In this document: piece after piece, positions 17,599 through 27,281 of the stretch | Layout of the letters: each line of letters starts with the position of its first letter | Numbering within the stretch: the first letter of the stretch is position 1 | NCBI RefSeq assembly: GCF_001026905.1 | Contig: NZ_LAQL01000002.1 | Coordinates: 248,001-312,000, forward strand | Direction: 5' to 3' | Length of the DNA stretch: 64,000 bases | Origin: Kiloniella spongiae | GTDB taxonomy: Bacteria; Pseudomonadota; Alphaproteobacteria; Kiloniellales; Kiloniellaceae | Translations under genes and position numbers: made by a program | The notes under the pieces: model-generated | What the model was told of the DNA's origin: nothing | The model's input: the letters and a program-made list of their open reading frames with translations, nothing else | Databases searched by the model: none

Positions 17599-18546
17599 AT
17601 GACTTACGATTTTAATGAGATGGGTGAAAACATTTCAACAACACAACACAATATATCTACAGACTTGAAACAGGGCACCGTCAGAGAGACTGAATCCTAT
17701 CGATTACACCTGCCCAATCAGCATACCTTACCTGTTGTTCTGTCTTCCCCTCACAGCGGTAATAACTACCCAGAATCATTTATCGAAGGTTCCAGACTAG
17801 ATAGTCATAACCTCCGTCGATCAGAAGACTCTTTTGTAGATGAACTATTTCAAAATGCTCCAAAGTTGGGTGCTCCCTTACTCTGCGCACTCTTTCCCCG
17901 TGCTTTCGTTGATGCAAACAGAGAGCCCTTCGAACTCGACCCCCATATGTTCGAAGATGAACTACCCAGCTATGTAAACACAAACTCGCCCCGTGTTGCT
18001 GTTGGCCTGGGGACTATTGCTCGTAACGTCACCAGCGAAACGCAGATTTATAAAGATAAACTGACCTTTGCCGAGGCAAAGGACCGCATAGAGCGATTTT
18101 ATTGGCCTTACCATCAAGTTCTTCGTCAACTTGTTGACACCACAAAACGCAAGTTTGGCTATTGTATTCTGATTGACTGCCATTCCATGCCCAAATTGAC
18201 AACACGTGCTAACGGCATCAGTTCACGACCTTCATCGATCCACTTTGTTTTGGGGGATCGTTTTGGCAAAGCCTGTTCAAGGGCCGTCACAAAAACAGTG
18301 GGAGATATTCTTGAACAGAATTCCTATCGTGTTCTTAATAACAATCCCTACCCCGGCGGTTTTATAACCCAACATTACGGCGAACCCGCCTTGGGCATAA
18401 ATTGCCTTCAAATCGAAATATCCCGTACACTCTACATGGATGAGGATAGGATAGAACGCAGATCTGATTTTGATGATATCGCCTCATTGATGGATGAAAT
18501 CATTCTCGCAGTCGGTTCAATCCAAGCAAACGTACTCGATTATTAG
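17599..18546 (+). CDS. N-formylglutamate amidohydrolase family protein
   Basis: 315 aa. Family features: SSPHSGNNYP with the metal-binding His, then RSEDSFVDELF, DANREPFELDP, ILIDCHSMP with a second His, and LQIEISRTLYM near the C-terminus. The family (HutG-like) removes the formyl group of N-formylglutamate in histidine breakdown, or acts on related N-acyl amino acids. No other hut gene is nearby, so the real substrate is open. In several Alphaproteobacteria such a gene sits next to cpdR, as here. Confidence 0.85.
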   Translation: MTYDFNEMGENISTTQHNISTDLKQGTVRETESYRLHLPNQHTLPVVLSSPHSGNNYPESFIEGSRLDSHNLRRSEDSFVDELFQNAPKLGAPLLCALFPRAFVDANREPFELDPHMFEDELPSYVNTNSPRVAVGLGTIARNVTSETQIYKDKLTFAEAKDRIERFYWPYHQVLRQLVDTTKRKFGYCILIDCHSMPKLTTRANGISSRPSSIHFVLGDRFGKACSRAVTKTVGDILEQNSYRVLNNNPYPGGFITQHYGEPALGINCLQIEISRTLYMDEDRIERRSDFDDIASLMDEIILAVGSIQANVLDY

Positions 18547-19016
18547 AAACCGGGCTTAGTCCAGGTATTTCCGCAATCGACATCCAGGACATAAAGGCAG
18601 GAACGACCCTTTTCTCTTTGGATCGTTTATGAGCAGGATTGTTCGGTAAACATATTTAATGATTCTTCTTTAACTCATCTTCTATTCTTCAACATTTTTT
18701 CTCGGGTATTTTTTGCCGCCTTACCCTTCCTCCGAACGTAACTTTATTCCTTATTTAAAAGTACCTTGGTCCGAGTTGATCAGAGTCTATTCGGTTGCCG
18801 ATATATTAATACTATCAAATAGAATTTCCATTCAATCCCCAACATCCTATTGATAACAAAAGAAATATCATTGTCTCTAAATATCCCGCCATGTAAGTAG
18901 AACACTTCATAGTTCCACGAGGATCCTGGGAAAAAATTCTTTCGCCATCCAACAATAAAACTGGCCTCAAAATTGCTTACTATATTTTCAAGAGTAATTG
19001 GAAACTGGAGGAGAAA
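18547..19016. other. Intergenic region without convincing gene
   Basis: About 470 AT-rich bases. One 82-codon frame on the minus strand (18780-19028) is open, but it overlaps the ribosome site of the small gene at 19017 and has no ribosome site of its own. I see no terminator or RNA I can defend. Confidence 0.4.
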
Positions 19017-19190
19017 ATGTTCGATCATGAAAGACGTCAGGATTTTCTAATTCGCAAGAACCACGAGCCGGTTAAAATTTTGGCAATGAAAGAAGAAAAC
19101 GTCGGCAAGTTTATTAATCGCGTAACACGCAAATTCCCGAACGAACGCTGGGAAATTTTGCCTCGAATGCTGCCAATTCAAACTGATTAA
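19017..19190 (+). CDS. Small conserved-looking cytosolic protein
   Basis: 57 aa, preceded by a strong GGAGGAG site six bases from the ATG. The charged product begins MFDHERRQDF and ends LPMLPIQTD-like (RMLPIQTD), with a WEILPRM segment. There is no signal peptide or membrane helix. It lies 64 bases upstream of a transglycosylase gene on the same strand. The family is not recognised; the ribosome site and codon pattern make it a real gene. Confidence 0.6.
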   Translation: MFDHERRQDFLIRKNHEPVKILAMKEENVGKFINRVTRKFPNERWEILPRMLPIQTD

Positions 19191-19254
19191 AACAAAGAGC
19201 TGCATAAAACCAGCGTTTCATCAAATGACGCGACAAGGAAAGGAGTAAAAGATC

Positions 19255-20154
19255 ATGCCACGCAATCTGTTAAAATCGCTTGCGTTTGCTGTTGGTGTTT
19301 TCGCATCAGCCAATGCTTTTGCTCAATCCCTTACCGCAAAGAAGAACAGTGATATCTGTGCGGATATCATTACAGAAACTGAAATTCAGAAAACAATTCC
19401 TCTTCATCTTCTTAGAGCAATCTCACTTGTTGAATCTGGCAAATGGGATAAAGAAAAGGGAAGCAGGGTGGCATGGCCTTGGACAGTGATGGCAGAAGGA
19501 AAAGGGCGATATCTTCCGACAAAACAGGCTGCAATCGCGGAAGTCCAGAAACTGAAAGCAAAAGGTGTCAAAAATATCGACGTCGGTTGCATGCAGGTCA
19601 ATTTGTACCATCACGCCAAGGCATTCAAATCATTAAACGATGCTTTTGACCCTCACAAAAACGTTGCATATGCGGCCAAGTTTCTTGTTGAGTTGCGTGG
19701 CAAGTCCCCATCCTGGACATCAGCTGTCGGCAGGTATCATTCCTACAACCAAAAATACAGCACTCCTTATCGCCGTAAAGTTTTAACCGCGTGGCGCGAT
19801 GAAAAACATCGTATCAACAAAGAGATGCGTCTCGCAGCTCTTGAAAAAAGAGCGCAAGACAAGATCGCGAAACAGCAGGCGAAAACCAAAAAACATGCCG
19901 AGATTCACGCGCGCAATCCAGGCGGCGTTGCTGCCACCCACCTAAAGACAGAGGGAATCACATCTACCTTGGGCTTAAATCTTCCACAATCTAGCTCGCG
20001 AAAAAAAATCACTGCTACTACAGAGGCATCGCCTAAAATTACGCAAAAACCCAACATAACAAATCCAGCAAAAGATCAGGCGACTTCAGTTCAAGCTACA
20101 GGGCGTTCAATTGCTACCAGAATTCTTTTTGAAAAATTTGATGTGCAATCTTAA
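19255..20154 (+). CDS. Secreted lytic transglycosylase (SLT fold)
   Basis: 299 aa. Signal peptide ending ANAFA (~24), then a Slt/goose-lysozyme-like catalytic domain (~35-185): LLRAISLVESGKWD with catalytic-type Glu60, IDVGCMQVNLYHH, FDPHKNVAYAAKFL, and AVGRYHSYN. It would cleave peptidoglycan glycan strands in the periplasm. The rest (~190-299) is Lys/Ala/Thr-rich and probably disordered. The family is often linked to flagella or secretion assembly, but no such gene is nearby. Confidence 0.88.
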   Translation: MPRNLLKSLAFAVGVFASANAFAQSLTAKKNSDICADIITETEIQKTIPLHLLRAISLVESGKWDKEKGSRVAWPWTVMAEGKGRYLPTKQAAIAEVQKLKAKGVKNIDVGCMQVNLYHHAKAFKSLNDAFDPHKNVAYAAKFLVELRGKSPSWTSAVGRYHSYNQKYSTPYRRKVLTAWRDEKHRINKEMRLAALEKRAQDKIAKQQAKTKKHAEIHARNPGGVAATHLKTEGITSTLGLNLPQSSSRKKITATTEASPKITQKPNITNPAKDQATSVQATGRSIATRILFEKFDVQS

Positions 20155-20241
20155 AACTTCGTTGAAAATAAACGTAATCAAAACATCAGATTCAAACAAA
20201 TTGACACATCCCCATCTTCTAAAGTAGCTTGATTTTAAATC

Positions 20242-20428
20242 GCGAGGTTCCCCCTATGGGATGAAAAGGGAATTTGGTGAAGTTATATGGCGAACACCCA
20301 TGTGACTAACTCCAAAGCTGCCCCCGCAACTGTAAGTGATGAGATATCATCTTGTGACCCACTGGCCAGATAATCGGCTGGGAAGGAAGGATAGATATTT
20401 ATGATCCACGAGCCAGGAGACCTGCCAT
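20242..20428 (+). promoter_or_regulatory. Cobalamin riboswitch
   Basis: The conserved blocks appear in order: GAGGTTCC, AAAAGGGAA...GGTGA, AAAGCTGCCCCCGCAACTGTAA (20314-20335), CCACTGG, GGGAAGG, and the B12 box AGCCAGGAGACCTGCC (20411-20426). Adenosyl- or related cobalamins bind such RNAs and usually shut off expression. The gene immediately downstream (20480) is not a known B12 synthesis or transport gene, and no other gene follows closely. Confidence 0.95.
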
Positions 20429-20479
20429 CGCATTTATCAACCATTAACCCGGGCGGGGTGCACCGGAGGAGAAAATGCT

Positions 20480-20824
20480 ATGACGAATTACGCCTCTAAT
20501 CTATCTTTTGCTTCTGCGATTGTTTCTTCCAATTCTACTAACGATCCCAAATCGATCATTCACCAGATGCTTATGATGGATGAAGATACAAATACACCAC
20601 CGGAAGACATTATCCTTGCCTGGGTCTTGAGCCTTCCCAATGAACTCGACCCCGCTTTGGCCGCCACACGGTTATTATCTCATTATGAAAACATCGTTGA
20701 CCAGGCAAAAAAAAGCAACTTAAAGACCATAATGTTTCTCAAACAAACAGCTGAATTCCCAAGATCCCGTCTGGCAGCAACATCACGACGGAGATCAAGA
20801 TACAGACACAGACTGCATTCCTGA
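20480..20824 (+). CDS. Orphan small protein under a cobalamin riboswitch
   Basis: 114 aa, start 52 bases after the B12 box, with GGAGGAG upstream. No membrane helix or signal. A central segment PPEDIILAWVLSLPNELDP followed by AATRLLSHY looks conserved and helical. The last ~22 residues are Arg/Ser-rich and unlike the rest; in the +1 frame the same DNA reads NSQDPVWQQHHDGDQD and continues to a stop at about 20868, which suits the acidic body better, so a frameshift is possible. The family is not recognised. The riboswitch implies a cobalamin-linked role. Confidence 0.65.
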   Translation: MTNYASNLSFASAIVSSNSTNDPKSIIHQMLMMDEDTNTPPEDIILAWVLSLPNELDPALAATRLLSHYENIVDQAKKSNLKTIMFLKQTAEFPRSRLAATSRRRSRYRHRLHS

Positions 20825-21040
20825 AATTCACCAATTGCCTGACACACTCAAAACTGGCTTAACGTTTTGAAACTCGAAGACCAATATATCCCGAGTTCTA
20901 CCATTTCATTGAACTCAAATATTTCAGGGCATTAAGCTTTGCATATTACGTAAAGCAAAAATAAAGGTACGAGAACCATGGGGCTTGGGATATAAGTCAA
21001 TTCCGTTATTTCATCCCCATCATTTCAAAGTGTCGAACTA

Positions 21041-22387
21041 TTGATTAAGTTGCCTGCTCACTACAAACACATTCTGGCTTTAGCGACCCCGCTGATACTA
21101 TCCAACTTAACTGTTCCTCTGTTGGGGGCCGTTGATACAGCTGTTATGGGGCACTTACCTGATCCCGCCTATATCGGGGGTGTCGCTGTGGGTGGAACAA
21201 TCTTCAGTTTTCTCTTTTGGGGCTTCGGCTTTTTGAAAATGGGAACAGTGGGCTTCACATCTCAGGCATTTGGCGCAAAGAATTTACCTGAACAGCAGGC
21301 AGCTTTCCTACGTCCCATGTTACTTGCCCTCTTGTTTGGGTTAATACTTATCTTGTTGCAAGCTCCTCTGTTACAGCTATGCGTAACGCTGATTGACGGT
21401 AGCGCAGAAGTACAGCAACTTGCATTTCAGTACAGCACCATACGTATATGGAGTGCCCCTATTGCCCTGTCCAATTACGTCATTATTGGTTGGTTAATTG
21501 GTAAAGGCGAACCTAAGCTTACTTTTATTTTACAGGTCATAATAAATTCAGTGAACATTTTCCTCGATCTAATTTTTGTTCTTGAATTTGACTGGGGGGT
21601 CGAGGGAGTTTCTTTAGCAACAGTAATTGCAGAGAGCATTGGTTTTGCTGTAGGTTTATGGATCATTCTGAAAAAATCTGATTTCTTCATAAAGCAAATC
21701 GATTGGCAGAATGTCTGGCTCCGCTCTCATATTCTTGCTCTGTTTACAGTAAACAGGGACATCTTTATTCGTACTTTATGTCTTATTTTTGCCTTTGCCT
21801 ATTTCACTCGGTTAGGGGCAGGCATGGGCGATGAAATCCTAGCTGCCAATGCGGTATTAATGCATTTTCTTTATTTTTCAGCTTACGGTCTGGACGGCTT
21901 TGCTCATGCCGCAGAGATTACTACCGGTCATGCAAAAGGGAGAAACGACAACAAAGAATTTAGAAATGCTGTACAAGCCAGTAGTGTCATGGCGTTACTG
22001 ACGGCAGCTGTCTTTGTGATACTCTTTTATCTATCCGGGCAACTTATTGTTAATTTGTTCACGGATATTCCCAGCGTTAAATCAATAGCAACAAACTTTA
22101 TTTACTGGCCCATCATTATGCCTTTGATAAGTGTTGCAAGCTTTCAGTTTGATGGCATTTTCATTGGCACGACGCGCACCGCGGATTTACGGAATGCCAT
22201 GATACAATCCTTGATCATCTTTTTGATCAGTACATGGCTTCTTGTTCCGGTGTGGGAAAATCATGGACTCTGGCTTGCAATGTCCATTTATATGGCCGCA
22301 CGCGGCATAACACTTCTGAGATATTACCCAGCCCTTGCAAGATCTATCGGCTCCAAATCAGTAGAGGCTAAATCTGTTAAAACATAG
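21041..22387 (+). CDS. MATE family efflux transporter (DinF-like)
   Basis: 448 aa, TTG start. About 12 membrane helices. PLILSNLTVPLLGAVDTAVM near the N-terminus and GFGFLKMGTVGFTSQAFG match the DinF/NorM multidrug and toxic-compound extrusion family, which exports cationic compounds against Na+ or H+. It stands alone, convergent with the histidine kinase gene 40 bases downstream. Confidence 0.92.
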   Translation: MIKLPAHYKHILALATPLILSNLTVPLLGAVDTAVMGHLPDPAYIGGVAVGGTIFSFLFWGFGFLKMGTVGFTSQAFGAKNLPEQQAAFLRPMLLALLFGLILILLQAPLLQLCVTLIDGSAEVQQLAFQYSTIRIWSAPIALSNYVIIGWLIGKGEPKLTFILQVIINSVNIFLDLIFVLEFDWGVEGVSLATVIAESIGFAVGLWIILKKSDFFIKQIDWQNVWLRSHILALFTVNRDIFIRTLCLIFAFAYFTRLGAGMGDEILAANAVLMHFLYFSAYGLDGFAHAAEITTGHAKGRNDNKEFRNAVQASSVMALLTAAVFVILFYLSGQLIVNLFTDIPSVKSIATNFIYWPIIMPLISVASFQFDGIFIGTTRTADLRNAMIQSLIIFLISTWLLVPVWENHGLWLAMSIYMAARGITLLRYYPALARSIGSKSVEAKSVKT

Positions 22388-22427
22388 CCCTCTGAAAACC
22401 GCGCAGATCGTCGAAGTAAACGTTTTT

Positions 22428-24008
22428 TTATTCACCATTTTGCGGAAGTGAAACAATAATAGACAGGCCACCATCCTGACGGTTTTCAGCACGGACATAG
22501 CCACCAATAGCCTCAACATTTCTGCGAACAATCCATAACCCGATCCCCATGTGATGAGAGGATCCAACGCCTGCACTTTGTTTGACACTCTCATCAGCAT
22601 CATGTCCGACTTTTTTGGGGCGATAAGAAACGTATCGCTCGAAAATACGCTCCAATTCACTTTCCGGCACGCCGGGCCCGCGATCACGCACTGCTAATTC
22701 AGCTGTTTTCTTGCCATTGATTAAATCAACGGTAACCGTCGTACCACGAGGAGAAACTTCAAGGGCGTTATCAATAATGTTCTCAAGAATGGTTTCCAGC
22801 ATGTCTTCGCCAGCAAGGATTGAGATTTCATGATCTATCGAGCTTTGCAGAATAACACCTTGCTGAGAGAAGCTCACATTATAAGCCTCGAGCATTCGCA
22901 GCAAGAGAGCCGAAAGATCAATGTTTTCTCTGGGCGGGTTCAAGAGCTCAGCTGAGGTATGCTCAAGATGGCGAGCTGTCGAAACCAGGTTTTCCAAACG
23001 ATCGAGAGCTTCTTCAACCACCTGAAGAGCTCGGCGGCCTCTTTTGTTCTCGGTCTCGACCGTTTTGTTTAACGGCTCAAGCGCTTGTCTGATAATTGCC
23101 AGCGGCGTTTTAAAGGCATGCGCGTTATCTTCCGCTGCACGACGGATTGAATCAGATGACTCACGCAGAGTATGAGTCATTCGATCAAATTCATGAGCAA
23201 CAGGTTCAAGTTCCGGAACTTTGTTACTCATCATAAAGCTGCTTTTATCCACGCTGCCTTCACGGATTCCCCGGGCGAGATCCCGAAAACGCATCAAATC
23301 GCGCCAGACCGTAAACACAAGAATGGTAAGAATAAGCGCCATGCCGAGATAAATTGCGGCGGCGATCTGAACTTCAAGTGTTTTCCAATAGGGTTGTCCA
23401 ATGGACGATCCAAGAAAGACTTCCGCCGACTGTGTCGCAATAACCGCCCAACATCCTGCGTCCGTTCTTATTGCAGTCATAGAGGTGAGAAGCTCTTCAA
23501 TCCCGCTTGGGCGCAAATGCCTTATCGCCATTGGGCGCTCGATCAAACAACTGGCCGTCAAATTATCAAAGACACCCTGAGCAACCAGTGTTTCGCGCTC
23601 TTTACGAAGCTCGTCCGCTGAAAGCCTCGGTTCGGAAGCAACAAAAAACACCCCCTGTACACCCTCTTCACCAGCAGGACGGAAGAGAACTTTAATACCA
23701 TTTCCTTTGGTCGCAATACGTTCAATTTCTTCTGGTAAATCCAATAGAATAGATGGATCTGCACTCTCAAGCATTGGCCGCAAACTTTCGGCCATCAGAC
23801 GTCCTTGTTCACGCACGGCGGTCAAAACAATGTTTTGACGATCAAGATCTGCTTGGCGGAATTCTTGATACAAAAGGGCTGGAACAGCAAAAAACACTAA
23901 AAGCATAATAACAAATTTTGCAAACAAAGAGTGTACAGCTCGGCTCAACCGCGACCGCCGAACTTTCTTCTGTTCACTGTTATTTATAATCACGCTCTGG
24001 TGCTTCAC
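22428..24008 (-). CDS. Membrane sensor histidine kinase
   Basis: 526 aa. TM1 ~29-47, a periplasmic sensor of ~160 residues, TM2 ~213-236, HAMP-like linker, HisKA with His298 in NAHAFKTPLAII, and HATPase with ENIIDNALEVSP (N box), RDRGPGVP (G1) and HHMGIGLWIV (G2). All kinase motifs are present. It follows the response regulator gene by 19 bases on the same strand, forming a two-component pair. The layout resembles ChvG-type kinases, but the sensor is different enough that I give no symbol. Confidence 0.9.
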   Translation of the reverse strand: MKHQSVIINNSEQKKVRRSRLSRAVHSLFAKFVIMLLVFFAVPALLYQEFRQADLDRQNIVLTAVREQGRLMAESLRPMLESADPSILLDLPEEIERIATKGNGIKVLFRPAGEEGVQGVFFVASEPRLSADELRKERETLVAQGVFDNLTASCLIERPMAIRHLRPSGIEELLTSMTAIRTDAGCWAVIATQSAEVFLGSSIGQPYWKTLEVQIAAAIYLGMALILTILVFTVWRDLMRFRDLARGIREGSVDKSSFMMSNKVPELEPVAHEFDRMTHTLRESSDSIRRAAEDNAHAFKTPLAIIRQALEPLNKTVETENKRGRRALQVVEEALDRLENLVSTARHLEHTSAELLNPPRENIDLSALLLRMLEAYNVSFSQQGVILQSSIDHEISILAGEDMLETILENIIDNALEVSPRGTTVTVDLINGKKTAELAVRDRGPGVPESELERIFERYVSYRPKKVGHDADESVKQSAGVGSSHHMGIGLWIVRRNVEAIGGYVRAENRQDGGLSIIVSLPQNGE

Positions 24009-24027
24009 GATCTAACCTTTGGGTAAG

Positions 24028-24810
24028 TTAAGCCGTGCCTGACGGACCATCATTCCGCCAGCGATAGCCAAATCCGGGATAGTTTTCAATGTGCTCAAAA
24101 TCATCATCAATTTCGCGGAATTTTTTACGTATGCGTTTAATGAAAGAACGCACATTGGCTTTGTAGCCATCTGTGCCATAGCCCGCGACAAAATCTTTAC
24201 CATGAACAAGATCATATATCTGGCGATAGCTAACATCGTTACCAATGCCTGTAGCAAGAAAGCAGACAATTGCAAACTCTGTTAGTGTCAAGTCGAGTTG
24301 TTCGCCTTTCCAATAAGCCCGCATGATGTCCTCGCGGATTTCAAGATCGCCAATCCGAGAAGATAACGGATTGCCAGAATCACTTTCATCTGCTTGAGAA
24401 GAAGAACTACCTTTTGTTCCTTCGGCAATCAGCCGCAAACGCTGTAGAATGATTGGCAAGCGTCTCGACTTATCTATAAAATCAACGGCCCCCCAACGAA
24501 GAGCAGCTTCTTCATAAATTTCATCGCTCAACATCGTCAGGAAAATAACCGGATTGTTCATCCGCGCTTCGCGTAAACGCCGAAGAACAGCCAAACCGTC
24601 CAATCCGGGCATACGCCAGTCCAAAAGGATTGGATCAAGCGAGGGCTCGTTCAATAAGTAGCTCAACACATCAGAACCATTATCAAAATCAATAACATTA
24701 AACCCTTCCTCGGAAAGGTTCAGCCCAAGTGATTCCCGGAAAAGGTCGTCATCATCAACTAAAATAACGCGCGGACTTACCGTCTCAACTACCGTCGTCG
24801 CTGCCATCAT
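24028..24810 (-). CDS. OmpR-family response regulator
   Basis: 260 aa. Receiver domain with VDDDD, phosphoacceptor Asp in ILLDWRMPGLDG and FLTML, then an OmpR-type winged helix: LDLTLTEFAIVCFLA, YRQIYDLVHG, NVRSFIKRIRKKF and NYPGFGYRW. The usual Lys-Pro after strand 5 is DKSR here. It pairs with the kinase encoded 19 bases downstream. Distantly ChvI-like in its winged helix; regulon unknown. Confidence 0.9.
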   Translation of the reverse strand: MMAATTVVETVSPRVILVDDDDLFRESLGLNLSEEGFNVIDFDNGSDVLSYLLNEPSLDPILLDWRMPGLDGLAVLRRLREARMNNPVIFLTMLSDEIYEEAALRWGAVDFIDKSRRLPIILQRLRLIAEGTKGSSSSQADESDSGNPLSSRIGDLEIREDIMRAYWKGEQLDLTLTEFAIVCFLATGIGNDVSYRQIYDLVHGKDFVAGYGTDGYKANVRSFIKRIRKKFREIDDDFEHIENYPGFGYRWRNDGPSGTA

Positions 24811-24900
24811 TTTCTATCTCCTGCATTCACATTCATTACTTTCGAGTGGTCACACACATCATAACTTTATTGAAGAACTCACTGTACATATCAATTTGCC

Positions 24901-25605
24901 TCATGAATCAGGCGACAAACTGTCAGGAACATCCTTTTTTAAAGAATTGGTATCTTCCATAATTTTTTGAAAACAAGCCTGAACGACAGCATGATCTTCA
25001 TCACTAATTGTACCAGGTTTTAACGGAGAAGCGCTTTCGGCCAACTTTTCATCATCAGCCTTAAGCGATGTAACTTTTGAAACGCCATCACCGTTCAAAC
25101 CGCTTTCATAAGCCAGAACCCGATAATCCCCGGCCTGATCCAGTTTCGGATAGAAAAAAATTTGCAGGCTACAGCTTTCAATATCATATCCCCAAACGCG
25201 GGCGGGATAGACATCCCTAATCCACACAGGTTGCCCTAATTTTTCCCGAACCTGAAGAAAAGACATACCAAGCAAGTCGCTGATTTTTGGCGTAACCAGC
25301 AGCGATCTTTCTGAAATGCTTTGATCGGATTGCGATGCCAGCAAGTCTTCTGCTGGTTCCGGCCTATTTGGAATATCTTTCGGTTTCCATTTTGGTTTCG
25401 GCACCTCGTGCACGGAAGCAACTTGTGGTTCATGCTTTGCATTACCGCGCGCGGCAATCTGAGGTTCAGCAGGCCTCTGTGCATCACTTGCATTATTTTT
25501 GTCCGCAAAGAAGCCACCTTTACCTGGAAAATTACTACATCCAGCCAAAAGAAGCATCGTTACAAAGAAAAATGGATAACGAAGCGATCCCCCGATCCTG
25601 TTCAT
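24901..25605 (-). CDS. Lipoprotein of unknown function
   Basis: 234 aa from the ATG giving MNRIGGSLRYPF; the longer frame to 25692 adds 29 residues that would bury the signal. Lipobox LLAGC follows a short hydrophobic helix. The mature protein has a low-complexity linker and then a globular part with LGMSFLQVREKLGQPVW, RVWGYDIESCSLQIFFYP and AVVQACFQ, including two cysteines. It lies just downstream of the regulator/kinase pair's promoter side on the same strand and may belong to the same envelope response. The family is not named with confidence. Confidence 0.75.
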   Translation of the reverse strand: MNRIGGSLRYPFFFVTMLLLAGCSNFPGKGGFFADKNNASDAQRPAEPQIAARGNAKHEPQVASVHEVPKPKWKPKDIPNRPEPAEDLLASQSDQSISERSLLVTPKISDLLGMSFLQVREKLGQPVWIRDVYPARVWGYDIESCSLQIFFYPKLDQAGDYRVLAYESGLNGDGVSKVTSLKADDEKLAESASPLKPGTISDEDHAVVQACFQKIMEDTNSLKKDVPDSLSPDS

Positions 25606-26143
25606 TCCTAGATGACATCCCAGCATAATTGTTTCGTAGCGCGAACGCTGACTATCCCTTATCGACACAAACCTTCCAAGGCTTGTGTTCATTTTGTGGT
25701 CAAGGCTTAATCGGTGTTACAAATAAACATCCAATAAGCAATAAAAGCAGCCCAATATCAGAGCATGTAGAGCGACTTCCCCCCTTCAGAAACCTCAGCA
25801 AGAATCTCGTCAGAAGATTGAAGGCAACAAAACCGTCACTGTAATCATAAACGATAGAAGCATCGATGACCACGGAAAGGCGATTCCGCTCACATTTGGT
25901 TATAAACCTGAAAAAATGTCATTTTAAAGGAAGCTCTGCACCAAATAACAATTATTTGAGAAAGGGCAACAAATAAAAGCCTATAGAATTAACGGCTTCA
26001 AGCATTGCGTCACCTCAAATAAGTCGGTATGTCAGACACTCATTTTTGGAAATAATTTTACTAATACATTTCCGTATGAGCCCGACAACTATATGATGCC
26101 CATGTCTGGGTATGTTTTCTTAGAATTAATCAGCAGGAACCGA
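25606..26143. other. Intergenic region between divergent genes
   Basis: About 540 bases upstream of both the lipoprotein gene (-) and the glycosyltransferase gene (+). Open frames of ~60-70 codons exist on the plus strand (for example to 25844 and to about 25927) but lack ribosome sites. No RNA or repeat was recognised. Confidence 0.4.
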
Positions 26144-27271
26144 ATGAAAATCTGCCAAATTTGCGCTGTCGATTTCTCGCTTTACCATATGCTTCTTCCC
26201 CTGATGAAGGGAATGCGGGATGCAGGACATGAAGTTGTTGGCGTATGTAGCGACGGCCCTTTGGTCGAAAAAATTCGCGCTGAAGGCTTTCGGGTAGAAA
26301 CCATTGAGATCGAACGATCTTTTAATATTCTTTCTCATACCAAATCATTTGGGAATTTAACTCGTTTTTTCAAAGATGAAAAGTTTGATCTGGTTCACGC
26401 CCACACACCAGTAGCATCCCTAATTGCCCGCTTCGCAGCGCGTGTAGCCAGAATTCCCCAAATCGCCTATACAGCCCACGGTTTTTATTTCCACGAAAAC
26501 ATGCACACAGTAAAGAAAAACATTTTTGTCGGACTGGAATGGTTTGCAGGACGTTTTACAGACACCCTGTTCACACAAGCGCAGGAAGATGCGGAAACAG
26601 CAAAAAAGCATAAGCTTTGCAAGAATGGAACAATCGTTGCCATAGGCAATGGCATCGACGTCAATAAATTTTATCCTGCATCTCCCAAATCCTACCGAAA
26701 AGCTCTTAGGACAGAATTGGGTGCGAAAGATGACGAAACCATTATTTTGATGGTTGGACGCTTGGTCAGGGAAAAAGGTTATGTTGAACTTATTGAAGCC
26801 ATGAAAAAGGTTAATGCAACGTTGTGGATTGTTGGGGATCGCCTTGAAAGTGATCATGCTACCGACATTGACGATGCAATGGCACAAGCCAAAACAGATG
26901 GAAAATTAAAAAAGCGCATCCGTTTTTTGGGGTATCGTGATAACGTAAACCAAATAATGCGCGCAGCCGATATCTTCACACTTCCTTCTCACCGAGAAGG
27001 AATGCCAAGATCAATTATCGAAGCAATGATGACTGGCCTCCCTGTTGTTGCAACAAATATCCGAGGATCCCGGGAAGAAGTCGATGACGGAAAGACTGGT
27101 ATCCTGGTTCCTGTGAACGAACCCGAGAAACTGTCCGACGCCCTTTGTAAACTTGTGAACAGTCCCAAGCTACGTGAAACCATGGGCACAGCAAGCAGAG
27201 AACGTGCTTTAGCTCTCTATGACGAGCAAAAGATAATCGAAACCCAGCTCAAGATCTTGAATCTAAACTAA
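26144..27271 (+). CDS. GT4 family glycosyltransferase
   Basis: 375 aa from the ATG with AGGA eight bases upstream; the frame open from 26093 adds 17 unlikely residues. N-terminal domain KICQICAVDFSLYHMLLPL with HAHTPVASL, and a GT-B C-terminal domain with MVGRLVREKGY, FTLPSHREGMPRSIIEAM and GILVP, where the EGxPxxxxEAM block binds the sugar nucleotide. It would add a sugar to a lipid-linked or LPS-core glycan at the inner membrane. The waaA gene starts 10 bases after it, which points to LPS core or capsule. Confidence 0.88.
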   Translation: MKICQICAVDFSLYHMLLPLMKGMRDAGHEVVGVCSDGPLVEKIRAEGFRVETIEIERSFNILSHTKSFGNLTRFFKDEKFDLVHAHTPVASLIARFAARVARIPQIAYTAHGFYFHENMHTVKKNIFVGLEWFAGRFTDTLFTQAQEDAETAKKHKLCKNGTIVAIGNGIDVNKFYPASPKSYRKALRTELGAKDDETIILMVGRLVREKGYVELIEAMKKVNATLWIVGDRLESDHATDIDDAMAQAKTDGKLKKRIRFLGYRDNVNQIMRAADIFTLPSHREGMPRSIIEAMMTGLPVVATNIRGSREEVDDGKTGILVPVNEPEKLSDALCKLVNSPKLRETMGTASRERALALYDEQKIIETQLKILNLN

Positions 27272-27281
27272 GGCAAAGTGC

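Noticed and set aside
18780-19028. 82-codon minus-strand frame
   Set aside because: It overlaps the start and ribosome site of the 57-residue gene, has no ribosome site and no recognisable family.
25629-25927. Plus-strand open frames in the gap before the GT4 gene
   Set aside because: Two overlapping frames look weakly protein-like but neither has a start with a ribosome site; likely chance.
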